Below, piece after piece: positions 1 through 7,687 of a stretch of DNA of 64,000 nt (within the stretch, counting starts at the first letter, position 1; every line of letters starts with the position of its first letter). Position numbers and translations under genes: made by a program. The stretch lies in assembly GCA_036271795.1 (NCBI GenBank), contig DATAZY010000088.1, positions 13,437 to 77,436 of the forward strand, in the 5' to 3' direction. The DNA comes from Galbitalea sp036271795 (GTDB lineage Bacteria > Actinomycetota > Actinomycetes > Actinomycetales > Microbacteriaceae). The notes under the pieces were generated by a model. It had not been told where the DNA came from. It was given only the letters and a program-made list of their open reading frames with translations, and did no database searches.

Positions 1-354
1 GGCGCGACGGAATGCGGCAGCGCCCTCGGGCGTGAGGACGGCTTCCGCTCCGCGGTTGTCCGTGAGGCAGTCATCGCGTCGGATGAGACCGCGCTGCTCC
101 ATGCGGCCGAGGTGGTGCGACAGTCGGCTGCGCTCCCACCCGATCGCGGCGGCGAGATCGGATGACCGAACCCGATGGCCCGTGGCCTCTGACAGGCTGA
201 GCAGCACCGCGTAGTCCCCGGTCGAAAGCCCGGAGTCGGCCTGAAGGCGCGAGCCGATGGCTCCGCGCATCCGCTCAGAGGTCTCGATGAAGGCTCTCCA
301 CGCGGCCAGTTCATTGGTGGTGGGGGATCGCCGAAGGCTCTGTGACCGCGGCAT
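1..354 (-). CDS. MarR-family transcriptional regulator (3' end outside window)
   Basis: The reverse strand is open from an ATG at 354 to the window edge, giving 118 residues without a stop. A good Shine-Dalgarno (AAGGAGG) lies just upstream of the ATG. The protein reads as a MarR winged helix: an N-terminal dimerisation helix, then LSTGDYAVLLSLSEA, the recognition-helix stretch IGWERSRLSHHLGRMEQRG, and the wing RRDDCLTDNRGAEAVLT. It is divergent from the oxidoreductase operon at 428, and two palindromes fill the gap, so it probably represses that operon and itself. The ligand is unknown. The C-terminus cannot be seen. Confidence 0.85.
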   Translation of the reverse strand, partial: MPRSQSLRRSPTTNELAAWRAFIETSERMRGAIGSRLQADSGLSTGDYAVLLSLSEATGHRVRSSDLAAAIGWERSRLSHHLGRMEQRGLIRRDDCLTDNRGAEAVLTPEGAAAFRRA

Positions 355-368
355 CGTGCCTCCTTAAG

Positions 369-410
369 TTGACATGTCAATCATATGAGAGCATTATTGA
401 CATGTCAATA
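369..410. promoter_or_regulatory. Paired palindromic operators between divergent MarR and oxidoreductase genes
   Basis: Two copies of TTGACATGTCAA are present. Copy one (369-380) is a perfect 12-bp palindrome. Copy two sits in a perfect 16-bp palindrome, TATTGACATGTCAATA (395-410). Their centres are 28 bp apart, a little under three helical turns. They lie between the start codons of the divergent genes, the usual place for MarR autoregulatory operators. Binding by the adjacent MarR protein is inferred. Confidence 0.75.
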
Positions 411-427
411 AAGTTTGGGAGCGGCTT

Positions 428-1477
428 GTGAGTGGCGAGACATTCGAACTGGGTCTTAACTCGTTCGGAGATGTGCCGACCGACGGCGGCCGCATCCTTA
501 GTGACGCGGAAACCCTACGCCTTCTCGTGCGGGAGGCACAGCTTGCGGAATCGGTCGGGTTGGACGTGTTCAGCGTGGGCGAACACTACCGCGAGGGCTA
601 CGTCGACTCGGCCACCCCCGTGCTCCTGGCTGCGATCGCAACTGCCACCGAGCGCATCAAGCTCGGCACCTCCGTGACGGTGCTCAGCACCAACCATCCG
701 GTGCGGCTGTACAACGAGTTTTCGACTCTGGATGCGGTGTCGAATGGACGTGCACAAATGGTGCTCGGCCGGGCATCCGCCACAGAATCGTTCCCACTTT
801 TCGGCTACGACCTCGCGGACTACGAGGAGCTGTTCGAGGAGAAGCTGGAGCTGTTCATGAAGCTGCAGCGCGAACAGCCGGTAACCTGGTCGGGATCGGT
901 GCGCGCGCCACTGGTCCGGCAGACGCTGCATCCGCAGATGCCGGTGGGCGGCATCCCGACCTGGGTCGGGGTCGGCGGCAGCCCGAATTCGGTCATCCGC
1001 GCCGCACGCTACGGCCTGCCACTCATGCTCGCCATCATCGGCGGGCAGCCCGAGCGCTTCGCGGGTCACGTCGACCTCTACTTCCGTGCCCTGGGGCAAT
1101 TCGGCCAGCCCGTTCAGCCGGTCGGGCAACACTCGCTCGGCCTTATCGCCGAAACGGATGAGGAGGCGGCCGACACCTGGTGGCAGTACTGGAAACCCGT
1201 TGTCGAGACGATCGGCAAGGAGCGCGGCTTCTACGCTCCGACGCGTCAGCGCTACGACGCCGAACTCGCGACAGGGGCACTGTTCGTCGGTTCACCCGAG
1301 ACCGTCGCGCAGAAGATCGCGGCGGTGGCTCGCGCGCTGCGGTTGAGTCGCTTCGACCTGAAATACGACATCAGTCGCCTACCGGTCGAGTCGCGGGCGA
1401 AGACGATCGAACTGCTCGGCACCGAGGTGCGCCCGCGTGTGATCGAGCTGCTCGCGAAGGAGCCGGTCAATGCCTGA
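428..1477 (+). CDS. LLM-class (luciferase-like) flavin-dependent oxidoreductase
   Basis: The product is 349 residues, the normal size for a bacterial-luciferase-fold TIM barrel using FMN or F420. Typical stretches include VFSVGEHYREGYVDSAT, GTSVTVLSTNHPVRLYNEF and the dimer-region LDAVSNGRAQMVLGRAS. The start is a GTG with GGGAG upstream; no better in-frame start is near. The stop overlaps the next gene by 8 bp, which indicates an operon with the NAD(P)-binding protein and perhaps the cupin. Divergent MarR control is likely. The substrate cannot be told. The neighbouring F420-dinucleotide-type reductase makes F420 a possible cofactor, but this is inference. Confidence 0.88.
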   Translation: MSGETFELGLNSFGDVPTDGGRILSDAETLRLLVREAQLAESVGLDVFSVGEHYREGYVDSATPVLLAAIATATERIKLGTSVTVLSTNHPVRLYNEFSTLDAVSNGRAQMVLGRASATESFPLFGYDLADYEELFEEKLELFMKLQREQPVTWSGSVRAPLVRQTLHPQMPVGGIPTWVGVGGSPNSVIRAARYGLPLMLAIIGGQPERFAGHVDLYFRALGQFGQPVQPVGQHSLGLIAETDEEAADTWWQYWKPVVETIGKERGFYAPTRQRYDAELATGALFVGSPETVAQKIAAVARALRLSRFDLKYDISRLPVESRAKTIELLGTEVRPRVIELLAKEPVNA

Positions 1478-2171
1478 GACGCCGGTCCTCGGCATCCTCG
1501 GTGCGGGCAAGGTCGGAACTGTCCTCGCGAGACTGGCGCTCGCCGCCGGATATCGCGTGCTCATTGCCGGATCCGGAGACCCGGCGAAGATCGCGCTAAT
1601 CGTCGAGGTGCTCGCGCCCGGAGCCGTCGCCACGACGGCCTGGGACGTGGCTGCGCGATCGGACGTTGTGCTGCTCGCTCTCCCGCTGGGCAAGTACCGC
1701 GACATCCCGGCCGCCGAACTGAGTGGCAAGCTCGTCATCGATGCCATGAACTACTGGTGGGAAGTCGATGGCATCCGGGACGACCTGACCGACCTATCGA
1801 CCTCCTCGAGCGAACTCGTGCAGTCCCACCTCGCCGCATCGCACGTCGCGAAGGCGTTCAACCACATGGGGTACCACGACCTGGACGAGGGAGCTCGTCC
1901 CGCCGGCAGCGCCGACCGCAAGGCCATCGCGATTGCCGGAGATCGGGCCGAGGATGTCGCGGTCGTGTCCACGTTCGTCGATGCGGTCGGTTTCGATCCG
2001 GTTACCGCGGGTGGACTCAGCGAAGGCATGAGGCTGGAGCCGGGAAGCGAGGCCTTCGGGGCCAACGTTGACGCGCGCAAGTTGCGCCGCATCCTCGACC
2101 GATTCCCCGGCTCGGAGCGCGGCCGCCTGGTCGCTGCAGCGCGTGCAGTCGACTCCGAGGCCGCCGCGTAG
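1470..2171 (+). CDS. NADPH-dependent F420 reductase-like NAD(P)-binding protein
   Basis: The 233-residue product opens with a Rossmann motif, GILGAGKVGTVLARLALAAG (about residues 8-27). It continues with features of the NPD/COG2085 family: LLALPLGKYRDIP, LVIDAMNYWW and HVAKAFNHMGYHDL. Family members transfer hydride between NADPH and F420 or are related oxidoreductases of unknown substrate. It overlaps the upstream luciferase-like gene by 8 bp and is translationally coupled to it, so it may regenerate that enzyme's cofactor. Family assignment is solid; actual F420 use is not proven. Confidence 0.83.
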   Translation: MPETPVLGILGAGKVGTVLARLALAAGYRVLIAGSGDPAKIALIVEVLAPGAVATTAWDVAARSDVVLLALPLGKYRDIPAAELSGKLVIDAMNYWWEVDGIRDDLTDLSTSSSELVQSHLAASHVAKAFNHMGYHDLDEGARPAGSADRKAIAIAGDRAEDVAVVSTFVDAVGFDPVTAGGLSEGMRLEPGSEAFGANVDARKLRRILDRFPGSERGRLVAAARAVDSEAAA

Positions 2172-2249
2172 CACTCGGGTCGCGCGCTCGACCAGTTCAT
2201 CCTCGACGCCGCGAGGCTCATCCGATAACGTCAGACGACGGCTACGAGG

Positions 2250-2591
2250 ATGAAGACCATGCAGAAGACCTCACTGACTGCGCTGGCTCGGCACGAACTC
2301 GAGAGTGCGCGCGGCGCCTCGAGCGGCAGGAGCGCGAGCACTGTCTTCGGCGGCCACGAACACCAGTTGCGTCAGACGCTCATCGCGCTGAGGGCTGGCG
2401 AAAGCATGGGCGAGCATGATAGCCCCGGCGAGGCGACGGTTCAGGTTCTCGTCGGACGCGTCCTGCTGCGGGTGGGGGACGTCACCTGGAACGGCTCCCC
2501 CGGCGATCTCATGATCATTCCGGGGGAGCGACACACGGTCGATGCGATCGAGGACTCGGCCATCCTTCTCACGGTCCTCAAGAAGGCGTAG
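2250..2591 (+). CDS. Small cupin-domain protein
   Basis: The 113-residue product is a single cupin barrel. Motif 1 is blurred (RAGESMGEHDSPGEATVQVLVGR, with one His and one Glu candidate ligand). Motif 2 contains GSPGDLMIIPGERHTVDA. A second ATG three codons in is also possible. GAGG precedes the first ATG. It lies 78 bp after the NAD(P)-binding gene on the same strand and may be the last gene of the MarR-controlled operon. Small cupins of this type are sensors, isomerases or dioxygenase-like proteins; the role here is unknown. Confidence 0.75.
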   Translation: MKTMQKTSLTALARHELESARGASSGRSASTVFGGHEHQLRQTLIALRAGESMGEHDSPGEATVQVLVGRVLLRVGDVTWNGSPGDLMIIPGERHTVDAIEDSAILLTVLKKA

Positions 2592-2595
2592 CGCT

Positions 2596-3357
2596 CTAGG
2601 AGATCCGTCGCCGGTAAATCCCCATGGCGAAGAGATACGCGACGATGAGGATGCCGACCAGCCAGGCCAGAGCGACCCAGATATCGGTGCCGATCGGCGC
2701 TCCCGTGAACAGGTCGCGGATCGTGTTCACGATCGAGGTCACCGGCTGGTACTCGGCAAACCAGCGAACGGGGCCGGGCATCGAGACCGTCGGGACGAAG
2801 GCAGAGCTGATGAACGGAAGGAAGATGAGGGGATAGGAGAACCCGCTCGCGCCATCCACGGTTTTCGCGGTGAGACCAGGGATCACGGCGACCCAGGTCA
2901 GCACGAGCGTGAACAGGATCAGGATGCCCGCTATTGCGAGCCACGCCGACAGTCCCGCGGAGGAGCGGAATCCGATGAGCAAAGCGACGAGCACGACGAC
3001 CACGACGGAAACCAGGTTGGCGACCAGCGATGTCAGCACGTGCGCCCAGAGCACGGAGGATCGTGCGATTGGCATGGACTGAAAGCGTTCGAAGATACCG
3101 GTCTTCATGTCCAGGAACAGTCGATAGGCGGTGTACGAGATGCCGGAAGTGATCGTGATGAGCAGGATGCCCGGCAGCAGGTAACTCACGTAGGAGCCGG
3201 ACCCGTGCTTGATCGCGCCTCCGAACACGAAGACAAAGAGCAGCATGAAGGCGATCGGGATCAGCGCGGTCGTGATGATCGTGTCGAGGCTGCGGGTGAT
3301 GTGCTTGAGGGATCGCCCGGTGAGAACGGCGGTGTCGCCGAAGAAGTGCCTGGTCAT
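2596..3357 (-). CDS. DrrB-like ABC-2 type transporter permease
   Basis: The start chosen is the ATG at 3357, giving 253 residues beginning MTRHFFGDTAVLTGRSL. It overlaps the ATPase stop by 4 bp (ATGA), the classic coupling of DrrA and DrrB genes. Longer upstream reading would run through the ATPase gene and is not credible. Six hydrophobic segments are visible, with the family stretch YLLPGILLITITSGISYTAYRLF and SMPIARSSVLWAHVL. The protein is the membrane half of a daunorubicin-resistance-type exporter. It ends facing the cupin gene 4 bp away. The transported substrate is unknown. Confidence 0.88.
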   Translation of the reverse strand: MTRHFFGDTAVLTGRSLKHITRSLDTIITTALIPIAFMLLFVFVFGGAIKHGSGSYVSYLLPGILLITITSGISYTAYRLFLDMKTGIFERFQSMPIARSSVLWAHVLTSLVANLVSVVVVVLVALLIGFRSSAGLSAWLAIAGILILFTLVLTWVAVIPGLTAKTVDGASGFSYPLIFLPFISSAFVPTVSMPGPVRWFAEYQPVTSIVNTIRDLFTGAPIGTDIWVALAWLVGILIVAYLFAMGIYRRRIS

Positions 3358-4136
3358 TTCTTGTCCTTTCCTTTGGTGATGGCGAAGAACACGTCCTCGA
3401 GGGACGGCTGCTTCTCGACGTACTCGACCTTCGTCGGCGGGAGCAGCTGCTTCAGTTCGGCCAGCGTGCCGTTGACGATGATTCGACCCTCGTGCAGGAT
3501 CGCGATTTGGTCGGCGAGCTCTTCCGCTTCGTCCAGGTACTGCGTCGTGAGCAGCACGGTCGTCCCGTGGTCGGCGAGTTCCTTCACGGCGTTCCACACC
3601 TCGATGCGTCCTTCGGGGTCCAGTCCCGTCGTCGGTTCGTCGAGGAAAATCACCGGCGGATTTCCGATGAGGCTCATGGCGATGTCGAGCCGGCGACGCA
3701 TCCCGCCGGAGTAGGTCGACACCTTTCTCGCGGCGGCCTCGGTCAGTGCAAAGCGCTCGAGCAGGTCGTCCGCGATCGACCCCGAGTTCCCCAGGTGTCG
3801 CAGGCGAGCGACCAGTACGAGGTTTTCGCGTCCACTGAGAATTTCGTCGACGGCGGCGAACTGACCCGTGAGGCTGATCGAGTCTCGTACGTCAGAGCCC
3901 TGCTTCGCGACGTCGAAGCTGTTCACGCTGGCGGTCCCACCATCGGCCCCCAACAGTGTCGACAGGATGTTCACAACCGTGGTCTTGCCAGCGCCGTTCG
4001 AGCCCAGGAGGGCGAAGATGCGACCCTTTGCGACATCGAAGTCGACTCCGCGCAGCACCTCCAATTTCTTGTATGACTTCGTGAGGCCGTGAACCCGGAT
4101 CGCCGGCTCCAGAGTCTGACTAATTGTCGTCTGCAC
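3354..4136 (-). CDS. DrrA-like ABC transporter ATP-binding protein
   Basis: The 260-residue product has all ABC ATPase motifs: Walker A LGSNGAGKTT (about residues 43-52), a Q-loop around LTGQFAAVDE, the signature YSGGMRRRLD, Walker B VIFLDEPTTGLDP, and the H-region LLTTQYLDEAEELAD. The C-terminal tail PSLEDVFFAITKGK is typical of DrrA-type subunits. The start is a GTG with AAGGGGA upstream. It sits 38 bp after the DUF4097 gene and overlaps the permease by 4 bp, so all are one operon read leftward. It powers the exporter. Confidence 0.92.
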   Translation of the reverse strand: MQTTISQTLEPAIRVHGLTKSYKKLEVLRGVDFDVAKGRIFALLGSNGAGKTTVVNILSTLLGADGGTASVNSFDVAKQGSDVRDSISLTGQFAAVDEILSGRENLVLVARLRHLGNSGSIADDLLERFALTEAAARKVSTYSGGMRRRLDIAMSLIGNPPVIFLDEPTTGLDPEGRIEVWNAVKELADHGTTVLLTTQYLDEAEELADQIAILHEGRIIVNGTLAELKQLLPPTKVEYVEKQPSLEDVFFAITKGKDKK

Positions 4137-4174
4137 TTGTTCCCCTTTTCTTGTTGACGGTTGGTGACGCGGAA

Positions 4175-5017
4175 TCAGTGGGCGCGCCTGATGGTGATGT
4201 CGCCGTTAGTACGGGCACGCACGGCGACACTCTGTTCGGTCGTTCCTGGCGCGGCGTCGCCCTCGAGCTCGTTGTGCAGGCGACCGGTCTTTGACGACAG
4301 ATCGAGCCAGGCGGGGACTCCGGCACGCACCCCGATGGTGACCGACCCGAAGCCGCTGTCGGCCTGAATTGATCCGCTCGATACCTCGCCGAGCTGGATT
4401 CCGCCGAACGCGGTTTTGGCCGTAACGGAGCCGAGCGCCCTCTCGACCTCGAGGTCCCCATAGGAGAGCTTTGCATCGAGGTCGCTGCCCGCCTCGCCGA
4501 CCTGGATCCCGCCGTAGGAGGCCCGGAGGATTGCTTCCCCGGTGACGGAGCCTATTCGGATGGACCCGTAGGCGGCGACGATGTCGAGGTCCCCATCCAC
4601 GGCTCCGACGCTGACGCCGCCGTGAGCGGCGCGCAGCCACAAGTCGCCCGTCGCTTCGAGATCCAGCGCGCCGATGGCACCCTTGATTCTGGTGGCGCCG
4701 AAGCGCCCGACGGTCTTCACCGGGCCGCCGTTTTCTGCGGTCAGCCGCGATCCCGTGGGCAGCTCGACCTTGATGTCGACCGAGTCGCCCGCATTCGGTC
4801 CCAGCCAGCTGAGCTTCGGTTTGGGGCCGATCACGGTGAGCCGGTTGTTGTCGAACGTTACCCTCGTCTCATCGACTGCCTTGACATCGTTCTGCTTCGT
4901 GCTGCCCGCCGTCACGGTCACGACCGTGTCGCTGCGGTCGCTGGCGATGACCTCGATGCGGCCGACCTGCAGGTTGATCGCGAGATCGATCGGGTTTGGT
5001 GTGTTGTAAGTGGGCAT
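4175..5017 (-). CDS. DUF4097-family beta-repeat protein
   Basis: The 280-residue product has no signal peptide. It opens MPTYNTPNPIDLAINLQVGRI and then runs as short repeated beta strands (GDLWLRAAHGGVSVGAVDG, IVAAYGSIRIGSVTG, ILRASYGGIQVGEAG, KLSYGDLEVERALG), roughly one every 18-20 residues. This is the right-handed beta-helix-like pattern of DUF4097/adhesin-like families. The function is not established. It is encoded between an RHH regulator and a DrrAB exporter, and an mRNA hairpin precedes it. A cytoplasmic partner or sensor of the exporter is possible, but this is inference. Confidence 0.85.
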   Translation of the reverse strand: MPTYNTPNPIDLAINLQVGRIEVIASDRSDTVVTVTAGSTKQNDVKAVDETRVTFDNNRLTVIGPKPKLSWLGPNAGDSVDIKVELPTGSRLTAENGGPVKTVGRFGATRIKGAIGALDLEATGDLWLRAAHGGVSVGAVDGDLDIVAAYGSIRIGSVTGEAILRASYGGIQVGEAGSDLDAKLSYGDLEVERALGSVTAKTAFGGIQLGEVSSGSIQADSGFGSVTIGVRAGVPAWLDLSSKTGRLHNELEGDAAPGTTEQSVAVRARTNGDITIRRAH

Positions 5018-5053
5018 GCTGGCGACTCCCTTTCTCTGGGCGTGGTTGATCAG

Positions 5054-5071
5054 CCCCGCGGGTTCGCGGGG
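5054..5071. promoter_or_regulatory. Intercistronic hairpin between RHH gene and DUF4097 gene
   Basis: CCCCGCG (5054-5060) pairs with CGCGGGG (5065-5071) around a 4-base loop. It lies in the 82-bp gap of the leftward operon. There is no U-tract, so it looks like a partial terminator or mRNA-stabilising element that sets the ratio of regulator to downstream genes. Confidence 0.5.
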
Positions 5072-5099
5072 TCAGAGGATGTCGGGCCGGGCAACTGGG

Positions 5100-5588
5100 T
5101 TAGCGTGCCCAGCCGGCGAAGTTGTCGCCGGTCCGCATCGTGCGCTGCGTCGATCGTCGTTGTTTGGGTAGGAGGGCGGCCGCAATTGCACGGACCAGCC
5201 AGGTGTTGACGGACAGTCCATCCACCAGCGCCGCTTCGTCAACCCGAGCCTTGAGCGCATCCGGCAGGCGGAGGGTCGTTCGTGAGGTGCTGGCGTCATC
5301 CAGGTCGGCGGACGTCGCCGGCAAATCGTCGGTGTCGGAATCTGTGTTGGGCAGGGTAACGACGAACTCAATCTCGCGTCCACGTAGCCGCAGGTCAACT
5401 GAGCCGGGTGCCAAATCCCGAGTGATCTCGCCGGCGGCAGCCGACAGGGCGTCCTGAAGTACGAGCCGCATCGCGGCATCCAGCTCTGCGGCAAGCCGTT
5501 CGGCGACGGTGCGAGTCTCCTCCGCGGAGATTGCCGCTGCGTCGACCAACTGGCGCCGCAGTTCGCTGACGTACTGTCCAAGTTCCAT
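5100..5588 (-). CDS. HicB/RHH-type DNA-binding protein, first gene of DUF4097-ABC operon
   Basis: Starting at the ATG at 5588 (MELGQYVSELRRQ), the product is 162 residues. The N-terminal two thirds are helical then beta (VDLRLRGREIEFVVTLP). The C-terminal part, TTLRLPDALKARVDEAA, followed by DGLSVNTWLVRAIAAAL, is a ribbon-helix-helix as in HicB/Arc-like antitoxins. No toxin partner gene is adjacent. A start at 5666 would read through the operator and the neighbouring gene and is not preferred. The start codon lies inside a cluster of TGACACCA half-sites, indicating autoregulation. Confidence 0.78.
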   Translation of the reverse strand: MELGQYVSELRRQLVDAAAISAEETRTVAERLAAELDAAMRLVLQDALSAAAGEITRDLAPGSVDLRLRGREIEFVVTLPNTDSDTDDLPATSADLDDASTSRTTLRLPDALKARVDEAALVDGLSVNTWLVRAIAAALLPKQRRSTQRTMRTGDNFAGWAR

Positions 5589-5638
5589 GACACCATGATG
5601 ACACCACAGTGGTGTCATGTCAAGCGATAGTGGTGTCA
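5588..5638. promoter_or_regulatory. Four-half-site TGACACCA operator at the RHH start codon
   Basis: TGACACCA occurs at 5588-5595 and 5599-5606, and its complement TGGTGTCA at 5610-5617 and 5631-5638. The middle two form a 10-bp-arm palindrome, ATGACACCAC-A-GTGGTGTCAT (5598-5618). The first half-site overlaps the start codon of the RHH gene and the last overlaps the stop of the neighbouring glycosylase-like gene. Short repeated half-sites like these are what RHH repressors bind cooperatively. Binding is inferred. Confidence 0.72.
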
Positions 5639-6715
5639 GGCGCGCTGGACTTCCAGATGCAACCATCCGGCTAGCGATTCGACCTCGTCGTCAACAGCCG
5701 CGCGAATGGCGGGAGTGAACGGCAGATCTTCGTGTATGCGGTTCACGATGAAGCGTCCAGAGTCGCGGTCCGAGCGTGCATCGAGCTTTCCGACCAGTCG
5801 ATCGTCGTGCAGGATCGGCAGCGCGAACTGGCCCCAGACGCGAGTCGTCGCGGGCTTGTACATTTCGAGCGTGTAGTCGAACTCGAACAGCTTCGCGACC
5901 CGTTGGGGATCGGTCATGAGCCGGTCGAAGGGCGAGAGGATCGCCGTTCGACCCTCGAAGCTCTGCCCGAGCCTGGCAGGGTCGACTCGCCAACGACCCG
6001 GCACGCCCTCGATGGTCGCCGGTTGGCCGACGGGAACTACTCCGTGGAGCTCGGTGGGTGAGACCGCGATGCTCTCGCGCATGACACCACAGGCTCCCAG
6101 CAGACGCTCGCTCCGGATCCGCCGTGCTTCGTCAGCGGGCACCTCGGCCACCGACGGAAAGACGCGCTCGGCGAGGTCCCAGACGCGCAGTCGACCCGCT
6201 CGACCAACGACGGCAAGTTCACCGCTCATGTGCAGGCACTCGAGCATCTGGGTGACGTTGCGATTGTTGTTCCAACCGGTCGACGGCCACGGTACGAACG
6301 CCTCGTCCGGGATCTCGCGAGACGTCTGAGGGCCGAGGTCGGCGATTCGATCCAGGATGCCGCGCGCGAAGTCGGCGTTGGCATCCATCCACCCGCGGGC
6401 GCTCGCGCGGTCTGCCCAGTTGCGCATGCCAGCCAGGTACAGCCCGAGGTCGGACATCGGTCGAAGCATCCAGCCGCGTTCGAAGAGCAGCCCGAGGCTC
6501 AGCGCGTGGCTCGTGTCCCGCGCCCGATAGGACGGCCCAATGCGTGACCATGCGATGTGGTCGGCGGCCGGAGCCACGGTTGGTGTCAGTTCGACCCGGA
6601 GCATTGCGATTCCGCGAACCATGCTCAGTACGTCGTCCGGTCGAGCGCGGTCCAGCAGGGCAGCCCGTACGGCGATGCGACGAGCCTCCTCCCTGGTCAA
6701 CTCCAACGTCGTCAT
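5636..6715 (-). CDS. Winged-helix DNA-glycosylase-like protein (YcaQ/AlkZ, HTH_42 family)
   Basis: The 359-residue product matches the tandem winged-helix family of YcaQ (AlkX) and AlkZ, which excise bulky or crosslinked bases. Diagnostic parts are the N-terminal IAMLRVELTPTVAPAADHI, then IAWSRIGPSYRARD, and the C-terminal LSPFDRLMTDPQRVAKLFEF with EMYKPA and LPILHDDRLVGKLDARSDR. In characterised members the first stretch carries the catalytic Q-x-D/Q motif. Here the aligned residues read R-V-E (about residues 39-41), so glycosylase activity is doubtful. It is divergent from the Fpg/Nei gene, and its last codon overlaps an RHH half-site. Confidence 0.8.
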   Translation of the reverse strand: MTTLELTREEARRIAVRAALLDRARPDDVLSMVRGIAMLRVELTPTVAPAADHIAWSRIGPSYRARDTSHALSLGLLFERGWMLRPMSDLGLYLAGMRNWADRASARGWMDANADFARGILDRIADLGPQTSREIPDEAFVPWPSTGWNNNRNVTQMLECLHMSGELAVVGRAGRLRVWDLAERVFPSVAEVPADEARRIRSERLLGACGVMRESIAVSPTELHGVVPVGQPATIEGVPGRWRVDPARLGQSFEGRTAILSPFDRLMTDPQRVAKLFEFDYTLEMYKPATTRVWGQFALPILHDDRLVGKLDARSDRDSGRFIVNRIHEDLPFTPAIRAAVDDEVESLAGWLHLEVQRA

Positions 6716-6773
6716 GCGATCACGCTACCGACTCGTTCCGACAGCAAGCCAACCCTCGCGAGATACTGGTCTG

Positions 6774-7634
6774 ATGCCGGAACTTCCCGAGGTCACAGCG
6801 CTGGTCGCCGATCTTGGGTCGCGGCTGGTCGGACGCGAGATCAAGCGCCTTGACATCGTCTCGTTCTCGGCGCTGAAGACGTTCGAGATCTCGGTGGATG
6901 CCCTGGAAGGCCGACGAGTCGACGGGATCACCCGGCACGGAAAGTTCCTCGACCTGACCATCGGCGACGTGCACCTGATCATGCACCTGGCACGAGCCGG
7001 CTGGATTCGTTGGCGCGAGGCCGCGCCCAAGCCATCGAAGGCTCTCGGCCGTGGACCGCTGACGGCGCGTCTCATCCTCGACGACGGCTCTGGGTTCGAC
7101 GTGACGGAGGCGGGAACGAAGAAGAGCCTCGCAATCTACCTCGTTCGGGACCCGCTCGAGGTGCCGGGAATCGCGCGACTCGGACCGGAGCCGCTCGAGG
7201 CATCATTCACCGAGGCACAGTTCGCTCACATCCTCGCCGATGCGGGTCGCGCCCAGATCAAGGGAGTCCTGCGCAACCAATCGGTGATTGCCGGCATCGG
7301 CAACGCGTACTCAGACGAGATCCTGCACGTCGCGAGGATGTCGCCGTTCAAGCCGGCCTCGATGTCTCCGGAGGATGTCGCCCGCCTGTATGCTGCGATG
7401 CAATCCACGCTTTGGGATGCCATCGCCCGCGCCGATGGTTTGGCCGCCTCCGAACTGAAGGCGGAGAAGAAATCCGGGATGCGGGTACACGGACGAACTG
7501 GGCTGCCCTGCCCGATCTGTGGAGACACGGTGCGCCAGGTCATCTTCGCCGACTCGACCCTGCAGTATTGCCCGACCTGCCAGACGGGCGGCAAGCCGCT
7601 CGCGGATCGGGTCCTCTCGCGGCTTCTTAAGTAG
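6774..7634 (+). CDS. Fpg/Nei-family DNA glycosylase/AP lyase
   Basis: The ATG at 6774 places the catalytic proline directly after Met (MPELPEVTALV), as the mechanism requires, which fixes the start against longer in-frame readings. The 286-residue product has the family pattern: Pro2 and Glu3, Lys in TRHGKFLDL, the H2TH region KGVLRNQSVIAGIGNAYSDE, and a C-terminal zinc finger (CPICG and CPTC). After the finger it reads QTGGKPLAD rather than the GR of classic Fpg, as in actinobacterial Nei-like members. It excises oxidised bases in base excision repair. Confidence 0.93.
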   Translation: MPELPEVTALVADLGSRLVGREIKRLDIVSFSALKTFEISVDALEGRRVDGITRHGKFLDLTIGDVHLIMHLARAGWIRWREAAPKPSKALGRGPLTARLILDDGSGFDVTEAGTKKSLAIYLVRDPLEVPGIARLGPEPLEASFTEAQFAHILADAGRAQIKGVLRNQSVIAGIGNAYSDEILHVARMSPFKPASMSPEDVARLYAAMQSTLWDAIARADGLAASELKAEKKSGMRVHGRTGLPCPICGDTVRQVIFADSTLQYCPTCQTGGKPLADRVLSRLLK

Positions 7635-7637
7635 CGA

Positions 7638-7675
7638 ACGGACCCGCTCCGCTGGGATGCGCGGCGCGGGTCCGT
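7638..7675. terminator. Bidirectional terminator between Fpg/Nei and secreted repeat protein
   Basis: ACGGACCCGC (7638-7647) pairs perfectly with GCGGGTCCGT (7666-7675) around an 18-base loop. It sits between convergent genes, 3 bp past one stop and 12 bp past the other. There is no T-run, as is usual in GC-rich actinobacteria. Confidence 0.65.
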
Positions 7676-7687
7676 CCTGGCTGCTAC

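Noticed and set aside
5100..5588. HicAB toxin-antitoxin module
   Set aside because: Only an RHH/HicB-like protein is present; no HicA-like small double-stranded-RNA-binding gene is adjacent on either side.
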